Shown piece after piece: positions 22,180-33,147 of a DNA stretch of 64,000 nucleotides. Each line of letters opens with the position of its first letter. Within the stretch, counting starts at the first letter, position 1. A program made the translations under genes and the position numbers. Below the pieces are notes generated by a model that was not told the origin of the DNA, did not search any database, and saw only the letters and a list, made by a program, of their open reading frames with translations. This DNA comes from Taudactylus pleione (lineage: Eukaryota; Chordata; Amphibia; Anura; Myobatrachidae), in assembly GCA_031769625.1 (NCBI GenBank), contig JAUIMM010000115.1:16136501-16200500 (forward strand), read 5' to 3'.

Positions 22180-22892
22180 TGAGTATTTTGTCAATTTATT
22201 TAGATAATTATCTTTTTTGTAAAGGTGCCATGCTTAATGCATCTTTTATTAAAAACATAAAACCATCTGTGAGAGATGTTTTGTCCACTTATATACACCC
22301 AAAGAGGAGAAAACCAGTCTTCCTGCTTCCTCCCATGGTGCATCTGTAGTTCCTCCCCTCATCAGTCTGCCAAGCAGCCTTTGGTTGAGTAAAAAAGAAA
22401 TACGCTTTCCAGCAACGCTTCGTAGCAGCTACCCACACTGTCTTCCCTCATGGGGTTTGTCTGTAGAAGTGAAACCCGGAAAGCAAATTTGCAGCTTGGG
22501 GCATGGGCACACTAATTACCTGAAGAAGATAAATAGAACATGTATTGCCATGACGGGATTTTATGCAAGAGCTGTGAAAAACAGCAAAAAGTGCTTGTAA
22601 ATTGTGAAAAATTTAGTAACTAGACCCCTAAGAAGTTGAATCATATTTTCTGCATGTGCAGCAGTCAGTGTTTTCCTTTAATGGTCAAACTCACCTCTTT
22701 TTGTCTATTCAACACAGTTATACATTTGCCGTATCTCTGCACTTCATTAAAACATTGCACAACATTGGGATCTATTTTAATTAAAAACATCTTGTCAAGG
22801 TCCTTATTGCTCCCAACAGAGAACCATTTGGCTGAAATAGCTACAAAAGACCCACAACAATTGGTCAAGCCATATAGTCCAGAGAGGACAAA
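22180..22892. other. No supported gene
   Basis: Short open frames exist but show no domain. A worn MITE end (actagacccctaag) is visible at about 22617-22632. Confidence 0.4.
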
Positions 22893-23352
22893 GGGCCTGA
22901 TTCAGAGCCGGACGCTCTGACAAGAGCGCTCGCTCTGAATCAGAGCCGTCCTACCTATTATTGGAGAGGTCTCCTGGCCGCTCGCATAGCTGTGGGTGAC
23001 CACCCACAGCTTATGCGAGCGGCCAAAAAAGATGGTCACGATGGTCAAGACCATCGCAACCATCGGGCTTGTGACGAGACCCTGCGGTAGGGTCTCACTG
23101 CCGCAAGCCTAGGAGTGCTTTTGGCTCTATCAGATCCCATGGGAATGCCTCCGTCTGGGCAGCAACGCCCCCTGCACGCCCCGGCCCCGGCACGCCCACC
23201 AAAGGGGGCGTGCTGTCACTCACCATCGACAGGACGCCCCCTTTGGTGCGAGATCCATAGCGACGGCTTGGTCATCGCTATTCGGGTCTCGCGCATGCGC
23301 ATGACGGAGCTCCACCCATCATGCGCATGCGCACTAGGGCAACATCGACCTA
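22893..23352. mobile_element. MITE lacking its right end
   Basis: Starts GGGCCTGATTCAGAGCCGGA and parallels the complete copy at 43927-44435 through most of its length, including the hairpin-like gcgctcgctctgaatcag block. Similarity fades near 23352 and no closing inverted repeat follows. Confidence 0.7.
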
Positions 23353-23453
23353 TCCTATTGATTGGTTTGAGAAGGTAGAATTGTGAGAGATGAAGACAAA
23401 GTAAATAAAAAGTTAAGCAAAAAAGACTCTTGAAGCACCCGCAGAAAAACAAA

Positions 23454-23472
23454 GGCCCTGATTCAGAGCCGT
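23454..23472. repeat. Left terminal inverted repeat of the Harbinger
   Basis: GGCCCTGATTCAGAGCCGT; pairs with the right end with a few mismatches. Rich in TTCG/GCG motifs just inside. Confidence 0.8.
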
Positions 23473-24492
23473 TCGTTAACAGCAGTACGCTTGTTGCGTT
23501 CCGATGTTGAGTAACAGCGCATGCGTCGGTGTTACACTGCGCATGTGCGTACGGCAGATTGCGAGTTTTTTTCGTCTCGTTCGTCAAATAGCGTACAGGA
23601 AGTGACATGTCAAATGTGATTGACAGAACAGGGCGTTTTGGGGTGTTGCCGGGGGAGGAGATGGAAAAACGCAGGCGTGGCGAGGCATTTTTTGGGCGTA
23701 CATACATTACCAAATGCGAACGTCAAATGTGTTCGTACCAACTAATACGTCACTGGATGATTCTCTTTCCCGTCAAAATGCTCGCACAGCTTAGGGGCTG
23801 GATAACTCGACCACAGTGGCGATGGCCTTGTCCTCCGTCCCGGCACTCCACGATGTTGCATCGATTAATCACGGCTTGTCAGAAACTCAATTAGTGTTGG
23901 ATTGAAAACCGGCTTGGTATGTGTTTGGAAAGCATTTTTTTGGGATAGCACATAACCGAACGCAGGTGGAAATCATAGCTGCTAATGTCTGGATTACACA
24001 ATCAATTAGCGTACATTTGTGGGGGTGTATTTTGGCCGCAATGTGTTGTTTTTGGACTATTGTAACAATAATGTCATCATGTTTAGGTTTGGTGCCTCAT
24101 TTTGTGTTTGCAAGGTGATTTTTCCTCCTTAGGTAATGTTTTAAACGTTCCTTAACGAGCCCTTTTTTTCCAATGTGTAATTTTTTAGTTTGAACGTTGT
24201 TGGCTTGTGTGCCCGGATTAAATGTAACCCATTTTTACAATAATGTCAGAATACAAAGTCGTACATTTGTGGTAAATTTATTGGTATCCCACAAAAAATA
24301 AATACACATATTTAACTCAAACATTTTTGGCAGTGTTCATTCCACAATATTTATTAATTGTGCAAACAATAATTTTTGGGTAAACGAAAATTCAAAAATT
24401 AAAAACAATTCACAAGAAAGGAGAGGGAAGTTTTGGCCAGAAAGGAATATGAGGCAAACACAGAAGGAGTGTGGGAAAAGTAGCCAATGGTG
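23473..24492. other. Harbinger left subterminal region
   Basis: GC-rich first 450 bases resemble the inner parts of the related MITEs (catgcg, gcgcatg, tcgcaaa motifs). The rest is A+T rich, up to the stop codon of the Myb-like gene. No separate gene seen. Confidence 0.5.
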
Positions 24493-25770
24493 TCACCGTT
24501 TTTTCAGCCGTTTGGCTGGGGGAGGGAGGGCGCCAGACCGGGTCCGGGATGTCATCGGGCTGGCCTGTCCAGAGGCAGATGTTGTGGCCTCTGGACTAGG
24601 CACAGGGCTAGGCACATTTGGAGGATTGGCTGATGTTGTGCCAGAGGTGGAGGATCCTGATGTTCCGGCAGGAAGGGAGGTCGGCTCCACCATGTGCTGG
24701 CGAACGAGCTGCTCCAGGGCAGTGGCGATGCGGATGTTGGCCCTGGTATTTTCCACCAGGGCCTGACCAATGGTCACGTTGGCCGCAGCATTTTGCTCCA
24801 GGGCCTCAGCCACCCATACCAGACTGGCGTCCATCCTCTGCAGAATCTCCGTATGGAAATCCAATTTAAAATTGAGTTCTGTGAGGAGGGACACTGCCTG
24901 CGAGGGGGATTGCCCTGGACTGGCTTCTGCAGAGTACTCAGCCGGATGTACTGGTTCCTCCCCTGCAGAGCCAGCAGAAATTCTGCGGCCAAGGCTCCCC
25001 TCTGGAGCAGACTCATCCGCCTGTGTCTCTGTTGGAAAAATGAGAAAAGACTCACATTAGAATCTACATATTGGCACAATAACATTTCACAGTTGGTGAC
25101 ATCACAACATTTACCTGGGACAACATTAGGAGCCGCAAAGTCTGGCATGTCCGTATCCATGTTGGACACGCCAAACACCTCCACAGGCTGCACACACCCC
25201 TGTATCAGCTCTTCTAAATCAGTAAACTCCAATGACACAGGGGTGGGACCTCCACCTGTCCCCCTTGCATGCCTAGCCCTGTCCGACATTTTTTGTTTCA
25301 GGCGATATTTGAAGTCTTGCCATCTGTGGGTTAAATTGGAACCATTACTTTTTATTTGATTTTGTTTTTAGGGTGGTCAAGTGTTTACTTACCGCCGTTT
25401 GACATCCCGGGCTAGACGGACATAATCACCCACCCTATTGACATCCACGGGTACCTCTTCCCACATTCTCCACTTCTGGCTAGCACTCATATTCCTGTCT
25501 GCCTGTGGCAGGATGTCCACACATTTCTGAATCAAAACCTCCATCTCCTTTCTTGTGAATTGTGGCTGCCTTTTCTTTTTGGCAGCTTTGCCCGGAATAC
25601 TGGGCCCAGCAGCCTCTTCCATGTCATCCTCCTCACCTATTTGTGTAAATTTGCAGAATTCTCAACTTCACAACTTGCACAATATTATGTTTTTAAGTAA
25701 TCATTGAGTCAAAATGCATGAAATACTTACCGCCTGACTGTTGTCCATTGTTTCCCTGGTCTGTAGCCAT
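24493..25770 (-). CDS. Harbinger Myb/SANT-like DNA-binding protein, 4 exons, intact
   Basis: I place four exons on the minus strand: 25770-25731, 25636-25393, 25323-25115 and 25028-24493. All introns start GT and end AG, the phases fit, and the sum is 1029 bases, giving 342 residues and a stop with no break. The start is ATG at 25770. Residues about 30-125 form a Myb/SANT-like domain: RQPQFTRKEMEVLIQKCVDI, then WRMWEEVPVDVN, VKRRWQDFKYRLKQK and the family mark GTGGGP. Behind it come an acidic region and a heptad-like helix with ALEQNAAANVTIGQALVENT, then a proline/serine-rich part and a basic end PPPAKRLKKR that looks like a nuclear signal. In Harbingers this protein assists the transposase. 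It stands head to head with the transposase gene. The exon model is inferred from splice sites and frame, not from transcripts. Confidence 0.85.
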
Positions 25771-26374
25771 GTGTGAGCTTCAAACAAGAAATACACCAGA
25801 ATTGTGTTTTTGTCTCGTGACGTATTTATACATGCATCCTTATTTTGCGCCCGCATCATTGATTGTGCATTCCTATGATCCCTCCTTAATTTGTGCGGGA
25901 AACGAAACACTATTTATGGCTTGGGGCGTCTCGATTCGAGGTGGCGTTTATTGAATGTTGGAGGTTACGTTGGTTGGAGTTGATTGTTGGCTGGTGTAGG
26001 AGTTAGCGTTTTTTGAATTTTTTTTGTTGGATTTATTCTTTTTTTGATTTCCATTCGTTTTTTTTCTTTTTTAATTTTTTTGGTCGTTTCCAGTTTTGGT
26101 AAGTTTGGGGAAGTCTAACTTTGGGTCAATTTGTCTCTCATTCTGGTGATGTTTTTTCTAATAAGTTTTTCCCGTCATTTCATCTCTCTTAGGTTTTATT
26201 TTGGCTCTGCCCCAAGGACATTTTGTTCCGGATTCTTATATATTATCTCTTGGTAAGTTCATTTGTTAAACTGTTTTGGAAATGTTCTTGTTTGTCTTTA
26301 CGCAACTTTGGTTGGCCTTACACATGTAACGTTTCTGCAAATTCTAAATCTGTGTTTTTTTATTTATGCGGCGT
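25771..26374. other. Divergent intergenic region of the Harbinger
   Basis: Lies between the oppositely oriented Myb-like and transposase genes, so promoters for both are expected here. T-rich stretches are seen, but no clear TATA box could be fixed. Confidence 0.4.
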
Positions 26375-26795
26375 TGTTGTAACTTGTATTTGCGAACTAA
26401 TTAGCGCATTTTTACTACTTACTATTGTGACTTGTATTTGCGAACTAATTAGCGCATTTTTACTACTTACTATTGTAACTTGTATTTGTGAACTAATTAG
26501 CGCATTTTTACTACTTACTATTGTGACTTGTATTTGCGAACTAATTAGCGCATTTTTACTACTTACTATTGTAACTTGTATTTGCGAACTAATTAGCGCA
26601 TTTTTACTACTTACTATTGTAACTTGTATTTGCGAACTAATTTGCGCATTTTTACTACTTACTATTGTGACTTGTATTTGCGAACTAATTAGCGCATTTT
26701 TACTACTTACTATTGTAACTTGTATTTGCGAACTAATTTGCGCATTTTTACTACTTACTATTGTGACTTGTATTTGCAAACTAATTAGCGCTTTG
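26375..26795. repeat. 48-bp minisatellite, almost 9 copies
   Basis: Units read gtatttgcgaactaattagc then gcatttttactacttactat and differ at one to three positions (tgtgac/tgtaac, attagcgc/atttgcgc). A 48-base unit is divisible by three, which explains the long frames on both strands; they are not genes. The array lies between the two divergent genes of the Harbinger. Confidence 0.9.
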
Positions 26796-27114
26796 TGAAA
26801 TGTTTATTCATCGGTTAAAATTGTTTGTGTTTTTTCGGGAGCATTGGTTGCTTACATTTGGCCTCAATTTGAAGTAGTGTGCGCAACGTCGTTTTGCTCT
26901 TTGCCCAAATGTGTGTGTGTCCCCTTTTCTGCTTTTTCTTGCTTAAATTTTTGAAAATGACATGGCCAGCATAAAATGATGTATATTTATGTTGTGATTA
27001 TTTCCAGTTTCAACATATCATGACAATACCCCGGCATGTAAGCATCAATGGATGGTATTTTCAAGCTAAGTAAAATTATTTTTTTTTGGGTTGGGTAAAA
27101 AGCCTGACATTCCA
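26796..27114. other. Upstream of the transposase gene, no gene seen
   Basis: T-rich sequence ahead of the first plausible transposase ATG at 27115. Confidence 0.4.
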
Positions 27115-28273
27115 ATGTTGCCATTTCATGTTGATATGGGTCGGATTGTTCTGGCCCTGCTCCCGGAAGCCGACCAACCTCAATCTCGTCCCAGGCGTAG
27201 GCCTCGTAGGCGTGCAAGGCCCCAGATATTTCGAACACGTGTCACCCTTTTTGGAATGCCCGATGATGAGGCTTTAAGACGATAAAGTCTTCCTCCAAAA
27301 ATCATCATAGACACTCTCTCATTAATAGAGTGATCTTGAGCAGCAAATTGACAGTCCTACAGCAATACCACCACTTACGCAATTTATGGCGGTGTTACAT
27401 TTCTGTGCCTCAGGATCGTTGCAAACAACGGTGGGAATAGTGGCGGGCATCACACAATCCTCTTTTTCCTGGATCCTGAGGGCAGTGATGGAGGCACTTT
27501 TCAAGCACCTCCATCATTTTATTCAAATGCCTTTGGATATGGGTGCCCTTAGTGTGGCCAAGACCAATTTTTACCAAATAGTTGGCTTCCCACACATCAT
27601 AGGGGTTGTGGATGGTACTCACATACCACTTCAGCCTCCAGCACGGCTTGAGGCAATATTTAGAAACCGGAAACACTATCACTCCCTCAATGTAATGGTG
27701 GTATGTGATGCCTCCCTCCAGATCCTGTCCCTGAATGCAAAAGTACCAGGAAGTGCACATGACTCCTTCGTCATCTGGCAATCAGGGATATGGCACAAAT
27801 TAACCAACCTACAAGCTGGTGATGCGTGGCTTCTGGGTAAGTGGAGACCTTTAGTACATAACAATGTTAAGCTTCATACAGAGTGAGCCTGATGTTGACT
27901 ATTCTTTTTCAGAGGAGACAGTGGCTACCCTTGCACGCCCTGGCTGCTCACTCCTTATTTGGCTCCCACACCAGGGCCACAAAGTGAGTATAATTCCGCA
28001 CTTACAGCCACCAGGCAAGTGGTGGAGCGCTGTATCGGCCTTTTAAAAGGCCGATTCAGATGCCTCCACCGCTCTGGTGGTGAGCTCATGTATTTGCCGG
28101 ATATGGTTTCGAAAATTGTGGTCCTGTGTGGGATATTTCACAACATCACCATAAGGAGTGGTGTCCCAATGCAGCCAGAGGATGCCTTACCTGAGGATGG
28201 CCCCCCCGAGGTTGGTCGGAGGTCAGTATGTGGGGGGGCTATACGCGATGTGGTGGCCAGATTTTTTAGGTAA
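27115..28273 (+). pseudogene. Harbinger DDE transposase, catalytic core open, N-terminus broken
   Basis: The frame from ATG 27115 encodes a basic stretch (PRRRPRRRARPQIFRTRVTL) typical of Harbinger transposase N-termini, then meets TAA at 27283 and a frameshift near 27330. From 27386 the frame is open to the stop at 28273 if one intron is removed (GT at 27837, AG ending at 27914, 78 bp). This yields 269 residues. Catalytic marks are all present: VVDGTHIPL (first Asp), GSAHDSFV (second Asp) and RQVVERCIGLLKGRF (Glu), so the DDE triad is intact. The enzyme would cut and join the element ends. The two N-terminal lesions probably stop full-length synthesis, though an internal start at 27386 is possible. 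HARBI1 is the domesticated relative in vertebrates. Confidence 0.85.
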
Positions 28274-29070
28274 TTATTAGAAAAAAAACAGTGTTGATAC
28301 CTAATGTGGTTGGGTTTGTTTGAGAACATCTAATTTTTTGATAATTTTTTTCTCCATCTCCTGTTTTTTAACATAATCTTTGGCACTCCAACGATGACTA
28401 CTTCCTGCTACCCTTACAAAACCTGTATGTGGACATTTTGGGGATATATTCTGGAACCCTTATTGCAACGCCATATTTGTGGAATCATGTTGGCATGGTC
28501 CTTCGTCAACCAGTTCTTGATTTTTTGTTTTGTGATGTGGTTTTTATGGTATGTGTTGTATTTAAGATTATCACTGTGTGTTTTGTTTGTGAGTGACCAC
28601 TTTGATTTTTCAGTTATGTTGATAATAAATGTTTTGAGAGTGAAATGTTGTACCTTTTTTGGAACGTTACCAGCAAGTGTAACCAGGTTCACACACATTA
28701 CATTTGACTAAGGGGTAATCCAGTACTGACGCCAGTTGAGCAAAAATTTATTTTTTTTTCAGGGTCCAAACCAACACCAAAAGGAAGCCTGTACAATCAT
28801 TTTGCTTCATAAGATTGGCCTAAGCAGCTTGCACACCAACTAGAAACCTGTAAAATGTAGAAATATCTAATTGTGACTACACCAAAAAAGGGAAATCAGA
28901 TTGTTACTGTTAGGTGTTTCTTGTGGCTGTTTGACATAATAATACAACACACACTCTTAGTGTAAAAAAAATGGAAATCCTTGCAGGAACAGTCTACTTA
29001 TGTCAGGGTAAACAATCTGTGCTTTAGAAAAAACGAATGAGCCAGAACATAATGGGACAAAAAAAAAAAA
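28274..29070. other. Harbinger interior, no gene seen
   Basis: Sequence between the convergent ends of the transposase and the third gene. Short frames show no domain. Confidence 0.45.
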
Positions 29071-30463
29071 CTAATCCTTAAGGAGGACCGACATACGGTC
29101 AAGGACCACCAGCACCCCGATTATATTGTTGTGCATCTGGGCCACACAGGCGGATAATTCGGCCCGACGCCTCTGTTCCTCTGTGGGTGAGAAAAGTGTG
29201 GGGATTAATACAACAATAGTGAAACCACATAAAAAAAAAAGCCAAAACCAAACTCCACCCAAAAAAAAACAGCATTAAAAAACATCAAACTAAAATGGTG
29301 TAGGCCAAAAATACAAGGCCTATGTACAAATTCCGACAGGTGTGATATGTGTATGTGGAAAACAGCAGTAACAGGTAAAGGCAATCGCCAAAATCCCCAA
29401 AAGTGTAGCCAAAAACCCCCAAAAAAGGAACCACACATGATTACATACAAACAGTTTGTGTCGATAAAAAACCGCAAAGAAAAACATACCGGAAGATCCA
29501 ACGCCAGCTACGGAAGGCCCTCCATCGTCCTCCTCGGAGGTGGCTCCATTCCCCAAAGATCGGGGCGGGGTAATGACCGACTCCGGGGAGGGGGTCATTC
29601 TAAGAGGGGTGGTTGGAGGAGAGGGGGAATTGGGACGAAGGGGAAGGAGGCCCGAAATTTCAGGCTGAGGGTCTAGGAAGGCTGGGGAGGAGTGGGGAAT
29701 AGGGGAATGACTGGAGTTGGAGTGTTGGCTGGGGGTTGGGGAGAGTGGCCGTGAGCGACGTCTGGCCGGACGCTGATGGCGTAGTCTTCGCTGGGCCCCT
29801 AAAAGATGTGAAACAAATTGTGGTTATTTTCAACACAAATCCGCGCCACAAAACAATTTCAAATCCACCCCAAAAAAAAACAAAAATGCAGATATGAGAA
29901 TGAATAAATATGAAATACAGGGAAAACATGGCCATGCAGATATGAGGAGAATGAATAAATATGAAATACAGGGAAAACATGGCCATGCAGATATGAGGAG
30001 AATGAATAAATATGAAATACAGGGAAAACATGGCCATGCAGATATGAGGAGAATGAATAAATATGAAATACAGGGAAAACATGGCCATGCAGATATGAGG
30101 AGAATGAATAAATATGAAATACAGGGAAAACATGGCCATGCAGATATGAGGAGAATGAATAAATATGAAATACAGGGAAAACATGCACACGCAGTTAGGG
30201 CCACAAAGACAAACATGAAAACCACAATCCAGAAAACTTACTTTCTGAGATCTGCATGCGAAAGCATGCCAGCAAGCGGGGCGTCTGCCGTTGCAGGTCC
30301 GACCACCTGCGCTCCAGCTGCCCGATATGGCGGCGTGAGCCCGTACCTCCACATATGCGCAACGCTTCTCGCGGTTGGTGATGGGTGGAGGCTGGCTGGT
30401 GATCCGCCTATTCATCACCTCCGTAAGCACCAGCCTCCGCCTGGTGAATGCGGAGGCTCTCAT
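29071..30463 (-). pseudogene. Third Harbinger gene, probably Myb-like, 3 exons, frameshifted
   Basis: I see three exons on the minus strand: about 30463-30242, 29798-29490 and 29180-29071. Donor GTAAGT, donor GTATG and both AG acceptors are clear, and the phases agree across both junctions. Exon 1 ends with RRHIGQLERRWSDLQRQTPR, which resembles the last helix of Myb/SANT-like domains. Exon 2 is serine/proline rich (PLSPTPSQHSNSSHSPIPHS) with an acidic end. Exon 3 forms a helix (EEQRRRAELSACVAQMHNNI) and stops at TAG 29071. The upstream part of exon 1 (MRASAFTRRRLVLTEVMNRR) is in another frame, so one indel lies near 30345. Intron 1 holds the 51-bp minisatellite. I cannot assign a function; it may be a second DNA-binding partner. 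Confidence 0.55.
29883..30185. repeat. 51-bp minisatellite, 6 nearly identical copies
   Basis: Units contain gcagatatgaggagaatgaa and taaatatgaaatacagggaa. The 51-base unit keeps frames open on both strands; these are artefacts. Lies in the first intron of the third Harbinger gene. The near-identity points to recent expansion. Confidence 0.9.
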
Positions 30464-31123
30464 GATGGCAATGGTGTTTTTCATAAAAATCATTTTTGAT
30501 AAAGTGCACCAAAATTTTAGGATTGGCTAATGTATTTGGGTAATTAACAGGAGCAATTCTATTGGTTAGTGTATGAGTCATGTGTTCGACAGGGCCAGAA
30601 ATCTGTTGAGACTTATGATAGGCTTGATGCAGTGACATGCGTAAGCAAATTTACATAAAGAAATGAACTCCGGGAAATATGCGGCCTGAAAAACAAATAG
30701 AACAATTATTTAATTGAGGCTAACATATATTTTGACAATGAAAAGCGAATGTTTAAGCCGTACGTATTCTGTGGGTAAACACAAACACGGACATGAATAA
30801 AGTTTATTGCATTGTGTTAAAAAAAAAAAAAAAAAAAAATTAAGCTAATTGATATATTGATTGGCATGTTACGATTGAGGGAGGTAGGCAGAATAAACGA
30901 GCAGTTAATCGAAATCTGACAGTCCAACTTCCGGGTAGTACTAGTGCGTGCGTTCCCTTCAAGCCACTTCGGGGATGTACGCTCGCTATTTGGCACGCTC
31001 GTTAGTTAGAGGAGGGGTCGCTTGAGTTTGGGGAGGATGTTTTGCTGCGAGCGAAAATACGAGTGTGTGCTTAAATTTAAATATTTTTTTACGTACGCCG
31101 AACGTACGAACGGTCACTTGCGT
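30464..31123. other. Harbinger right subterminal region
   Basis: Contains a poly(A) run at about 30819-30839 and, from 30900, a GC-rich subterminal part with gctcgctatttggcacgctcg, resembling MITE interiors. No gene seen. Confidence 0.45.
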
Positions 31124-31142
31124 CCGGGTCTGAATGAGGGCC
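31124..31142. repeat. Right terminal inverted repeat of the Harbinger
   Basis: CCGGGTCTGAATGAGGGCC, mirrored partner of the left end. Confidence 0.8.
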
Positions 31143-31297
31143 AAAGATCCAACTTTGGTTACGCAAAGATTGGTAAGAGTGAGAACCTTATAAAAGACTG
31201 CATGCAGCTGGGTACACACCTCAATAATGTGGCGACACAGTGAGGAGGCGATGCATGATCTGCAGTACAACAACACAATATATTGTTACATGCTTAG

Positions 31298-31830
31298 CAG
31301 GGCTGCCATCAGAAATTGTGGGGCCCGGGACTGACAAAACTGGCAGGACCCTCCTTCCCCCACTACCTTATTCCTTAAAAAAAAAAAATTTGCCCCAAAA
31401 ATATCAAGCCTGCCCTCTTATGTGCATCCAGCCATACCCCTCTTGTGTACATACAGCCAGCCCCCCATATGTGTGTTCAGCCAGCCCCCCTTATGTGTCC
31501 AACCAGACCCCCTTATGTGTCCAACCAGACCCCCTTATGTGTCCAGCCAGCCCCCTCATGTGGCCAACCAGATCCCTTATGTGTCCAGCCAGCCCCCTTA
31601 TCTGTCCAGCCAGGACCCCCCTTATCTGTCCAGCCAGGACCCCCTTATGTGTCCAGCCACGACCCCCCCTTATGTGCTCAGCCAGCCCCTTTATCTGTCC
31701 AGCCAGCCCCCTTATCTTTTCAGCCAGCCCCCTCTTCTGTGTGTGTCCAGCCATCCCCCTCTTCTGTGTGTGTCCTGCCAGCCCCCTCCTCTGTGTGTGT
31801 CCAGCCAGCCCCCTTTCCTCCACTTTAACA
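31298..31830. repeat. Pyrimidine-rich minisatellite behind a hAT-like start
   Basis: The stretch opens CAGGGCTGCCATCAGAAATT, which looks like a hAT terminal sequence, but no partner end was found. From about 31420 irregular units of 24-30 bases built on ccagccagcccccttatgtg fill the region. Frames on both strands come from the repetition. Confidence 0.65.
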
Positions 31831-31902
31831 AGCACAGCACAGCACTTTTAAACTTACTGTCTGCTGCTGTCTGCTGTTTCCTCTGCTGAAGATGGTGTAA
31901 AC

Positions 31903-32059
31903 CAGGGGTCTTCAAACTTGGCCCTCCAGCTGCTGTGGAACTACACATCCCAGCATGCACTGCCACCTTTTTGATATAACAGCATGCTAAAACTATGTGC
32001 AGTGCATGCTGGGATGTGTAGTTCCACAGCATCTGGAGGGCCAAGTTTGAAGACCCCTG
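31903..32059. mobile_element. hAT hairpin MITE with perfect 8-bp duplication
   Basis: The 157 bp fold almost end to end: CAGGGGTCTTCAAACTTGGC and its mirror at the right, with tgtggaactacacatcccag in both arms. The flanks GTGTAAAC (31895-31902 and 32060-32067) are identical, the 8-bp duplication expected of hAT elements. It belongs to a very common vertebrate MITE type. Confidence 0.95.
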
Positions 32060-32109
32060 GTGTAAACTAACAGAGCCAAATTCCAAAAAACTTTGTTTTT
32101 GTGGGGTCA

Positions 32110-32936
32110 GGGCTTGATTCAGCAGTGCATGCAAGTGCCCTGCTGAACGCAGATTCTCAAATATCAAGAATGGGTCCTGCTCAATCGCACACAAGCCCTT
32201 GAATGCCTCTGCCTGATTGACAGGCTGAGGCATTTAAGGGGCGGTGCGGAGGCGGCATTCCTGGGAACGGGGCGTGTCCACCACATTTTCTGGGAGTGGC
32301 CAACCCAGAGACTGCGTGGATGTATGTATTCTGGGCTTGCAAGCCAGCCAGCCTGAGTAGGCTGAGGCTTACTCAGCTGTCCGGCCTCCCGGCACCATCC
32401 ACCATCATGACCATTGATCACCGATGGTCTCGATGGTGATCCTAGCCTGTGACCTCCATCGCAGTGCTGGGATTGCAAATGCAGCAGGGAGTGTCATAGG
32501 AATCGGTATGATATCCCGGCTGCCGCATGGCCGGGAGTTCGAATCCCAGCAGCGGCAGCCCGACAAACCAGCAGAGCCCGGCAGCGGAAGCCCGAAAGCG
32601 CTGGAAATCCCGATCGGCCTAAAGTAAGTATCTACTAACCTAACCTAACCCCCCTAACCCTCCTTAGAGGTGCCTAACTCTAACCTCCCCCCCTGTGCCT
32701 AACCCTAAACCCCCCTCTAAGTGCCTAACCCTAACCCCCCCTTCCCTGCTGCCTACACCTAAATCCCCCGGGGGGGTGCCTAACCCTAAGTTCCCCCCGG
32801 GGGTGCCTAACCGTAACCCTCCCTCCCCCTAGCCTAACCCTAACCCTCCCAGGGGGTGCCAGATTATTACAAGGATCGCAATTGCAAAGCTGCCTACATG
32901 CAGCTTTGCAATTGCGATCCTTACTGAATCAGGCCC
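32110..32936. mobile_element. MITE with TCA duplication, carrying a TTAGGG-rich insert
   Basis: Ends GGGCTTGATTCAGC and, mirrored, GGGCCTGATTCAG, flanked by TCA (32107-32109, 32937-32939). The interior from about 32495 to 32870 is the second copy of the telomere-like element, probably inserted later. The right arm has an internal palindrome (ggatcgcaattgcaaagctg). Confidence 0.75.
32495..32870 (+). mobile_element. TTAGGG-rich interspersed element, second copy
   Basis: The first part (32495-32640) matches the reverse of 4240-4369. Then CCCTAA-type words with GC-rich spacers follow to about 32860. AGTTCGAATCC at 32536-32546 is one base off the polymerase III B-box consensus, at the place where the 3.9-kb copy has a perfect match. 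The outer half seen at 3926-4015 is missing here. Confidence 0.6.
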
Positions 32937-33147
32937 TCAGATCATAGTCCCCATTTATAATAATGGGGACTGTGATCTGCAGTGCTAATTAGCACTCTGC
33001 CAGCAATTTCTGTGAAATCTCCTGCATTGTTCTATTAGTACATAGCTACAATTCATAAAATTATGCAGAAACTGCAGTTCCTACATAACTTTATGAAAAA
33101 ATGCTTGATACATATGCCCCTTACACACTTAAACACTTACAGTATAT

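Larger units (their letters stand above)
23454..31142. mobile_element. PIF/Harbinger transposon, 7.7 kb, near full length
   Basis: Ends are GGCCCTGATTCAGAGCCG and, mirrored, GGCCCTCATTCAGACCCGG, with AAA on both sides (23451-23453, 31143-31145). The element encodes a DDE transposase on the plus strand, a Myb/SANT-like protein on the minus strand, and a third split gene on the minus strand. Known Harbingers carry the first two; they act together, the Myb-like partner aiding DNA binding and nuclear entry. The element has two internal minisatellites and is larger than many family members. Its ends match several MITEs of this window. Confidence 0.9.

Noticed and set aside
26375..26795. CRISPR-like array
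   Set aside because: Units are continuous repeats without unique spacers, and the genome is eukaryotic.
26223..26798. Long frames on both strands across the 48-bp array
   Set aside because: The repeat unit is a multiple of three; both strands open equally, which speaks against coding.
29830..30499. Membrane-like or charged repeat proteins across the 51-bp array
   Set aside because: Artefact of the repeat period. The real signal here is the exon pair around it.
31240..31889. Proline/cysteine-rich repeat protein
   Set aside because: Irregular pyrimidine-rich minisatellite; frames change with unit length and lack a domain.
32108..32260. A second hAT element next to 31903-32059
   Set aside because: The CAG-like start belongs to the TCA-flanked MITE at 32110, whose ends and 3-bp duplication fit Harbinger, not hAT.
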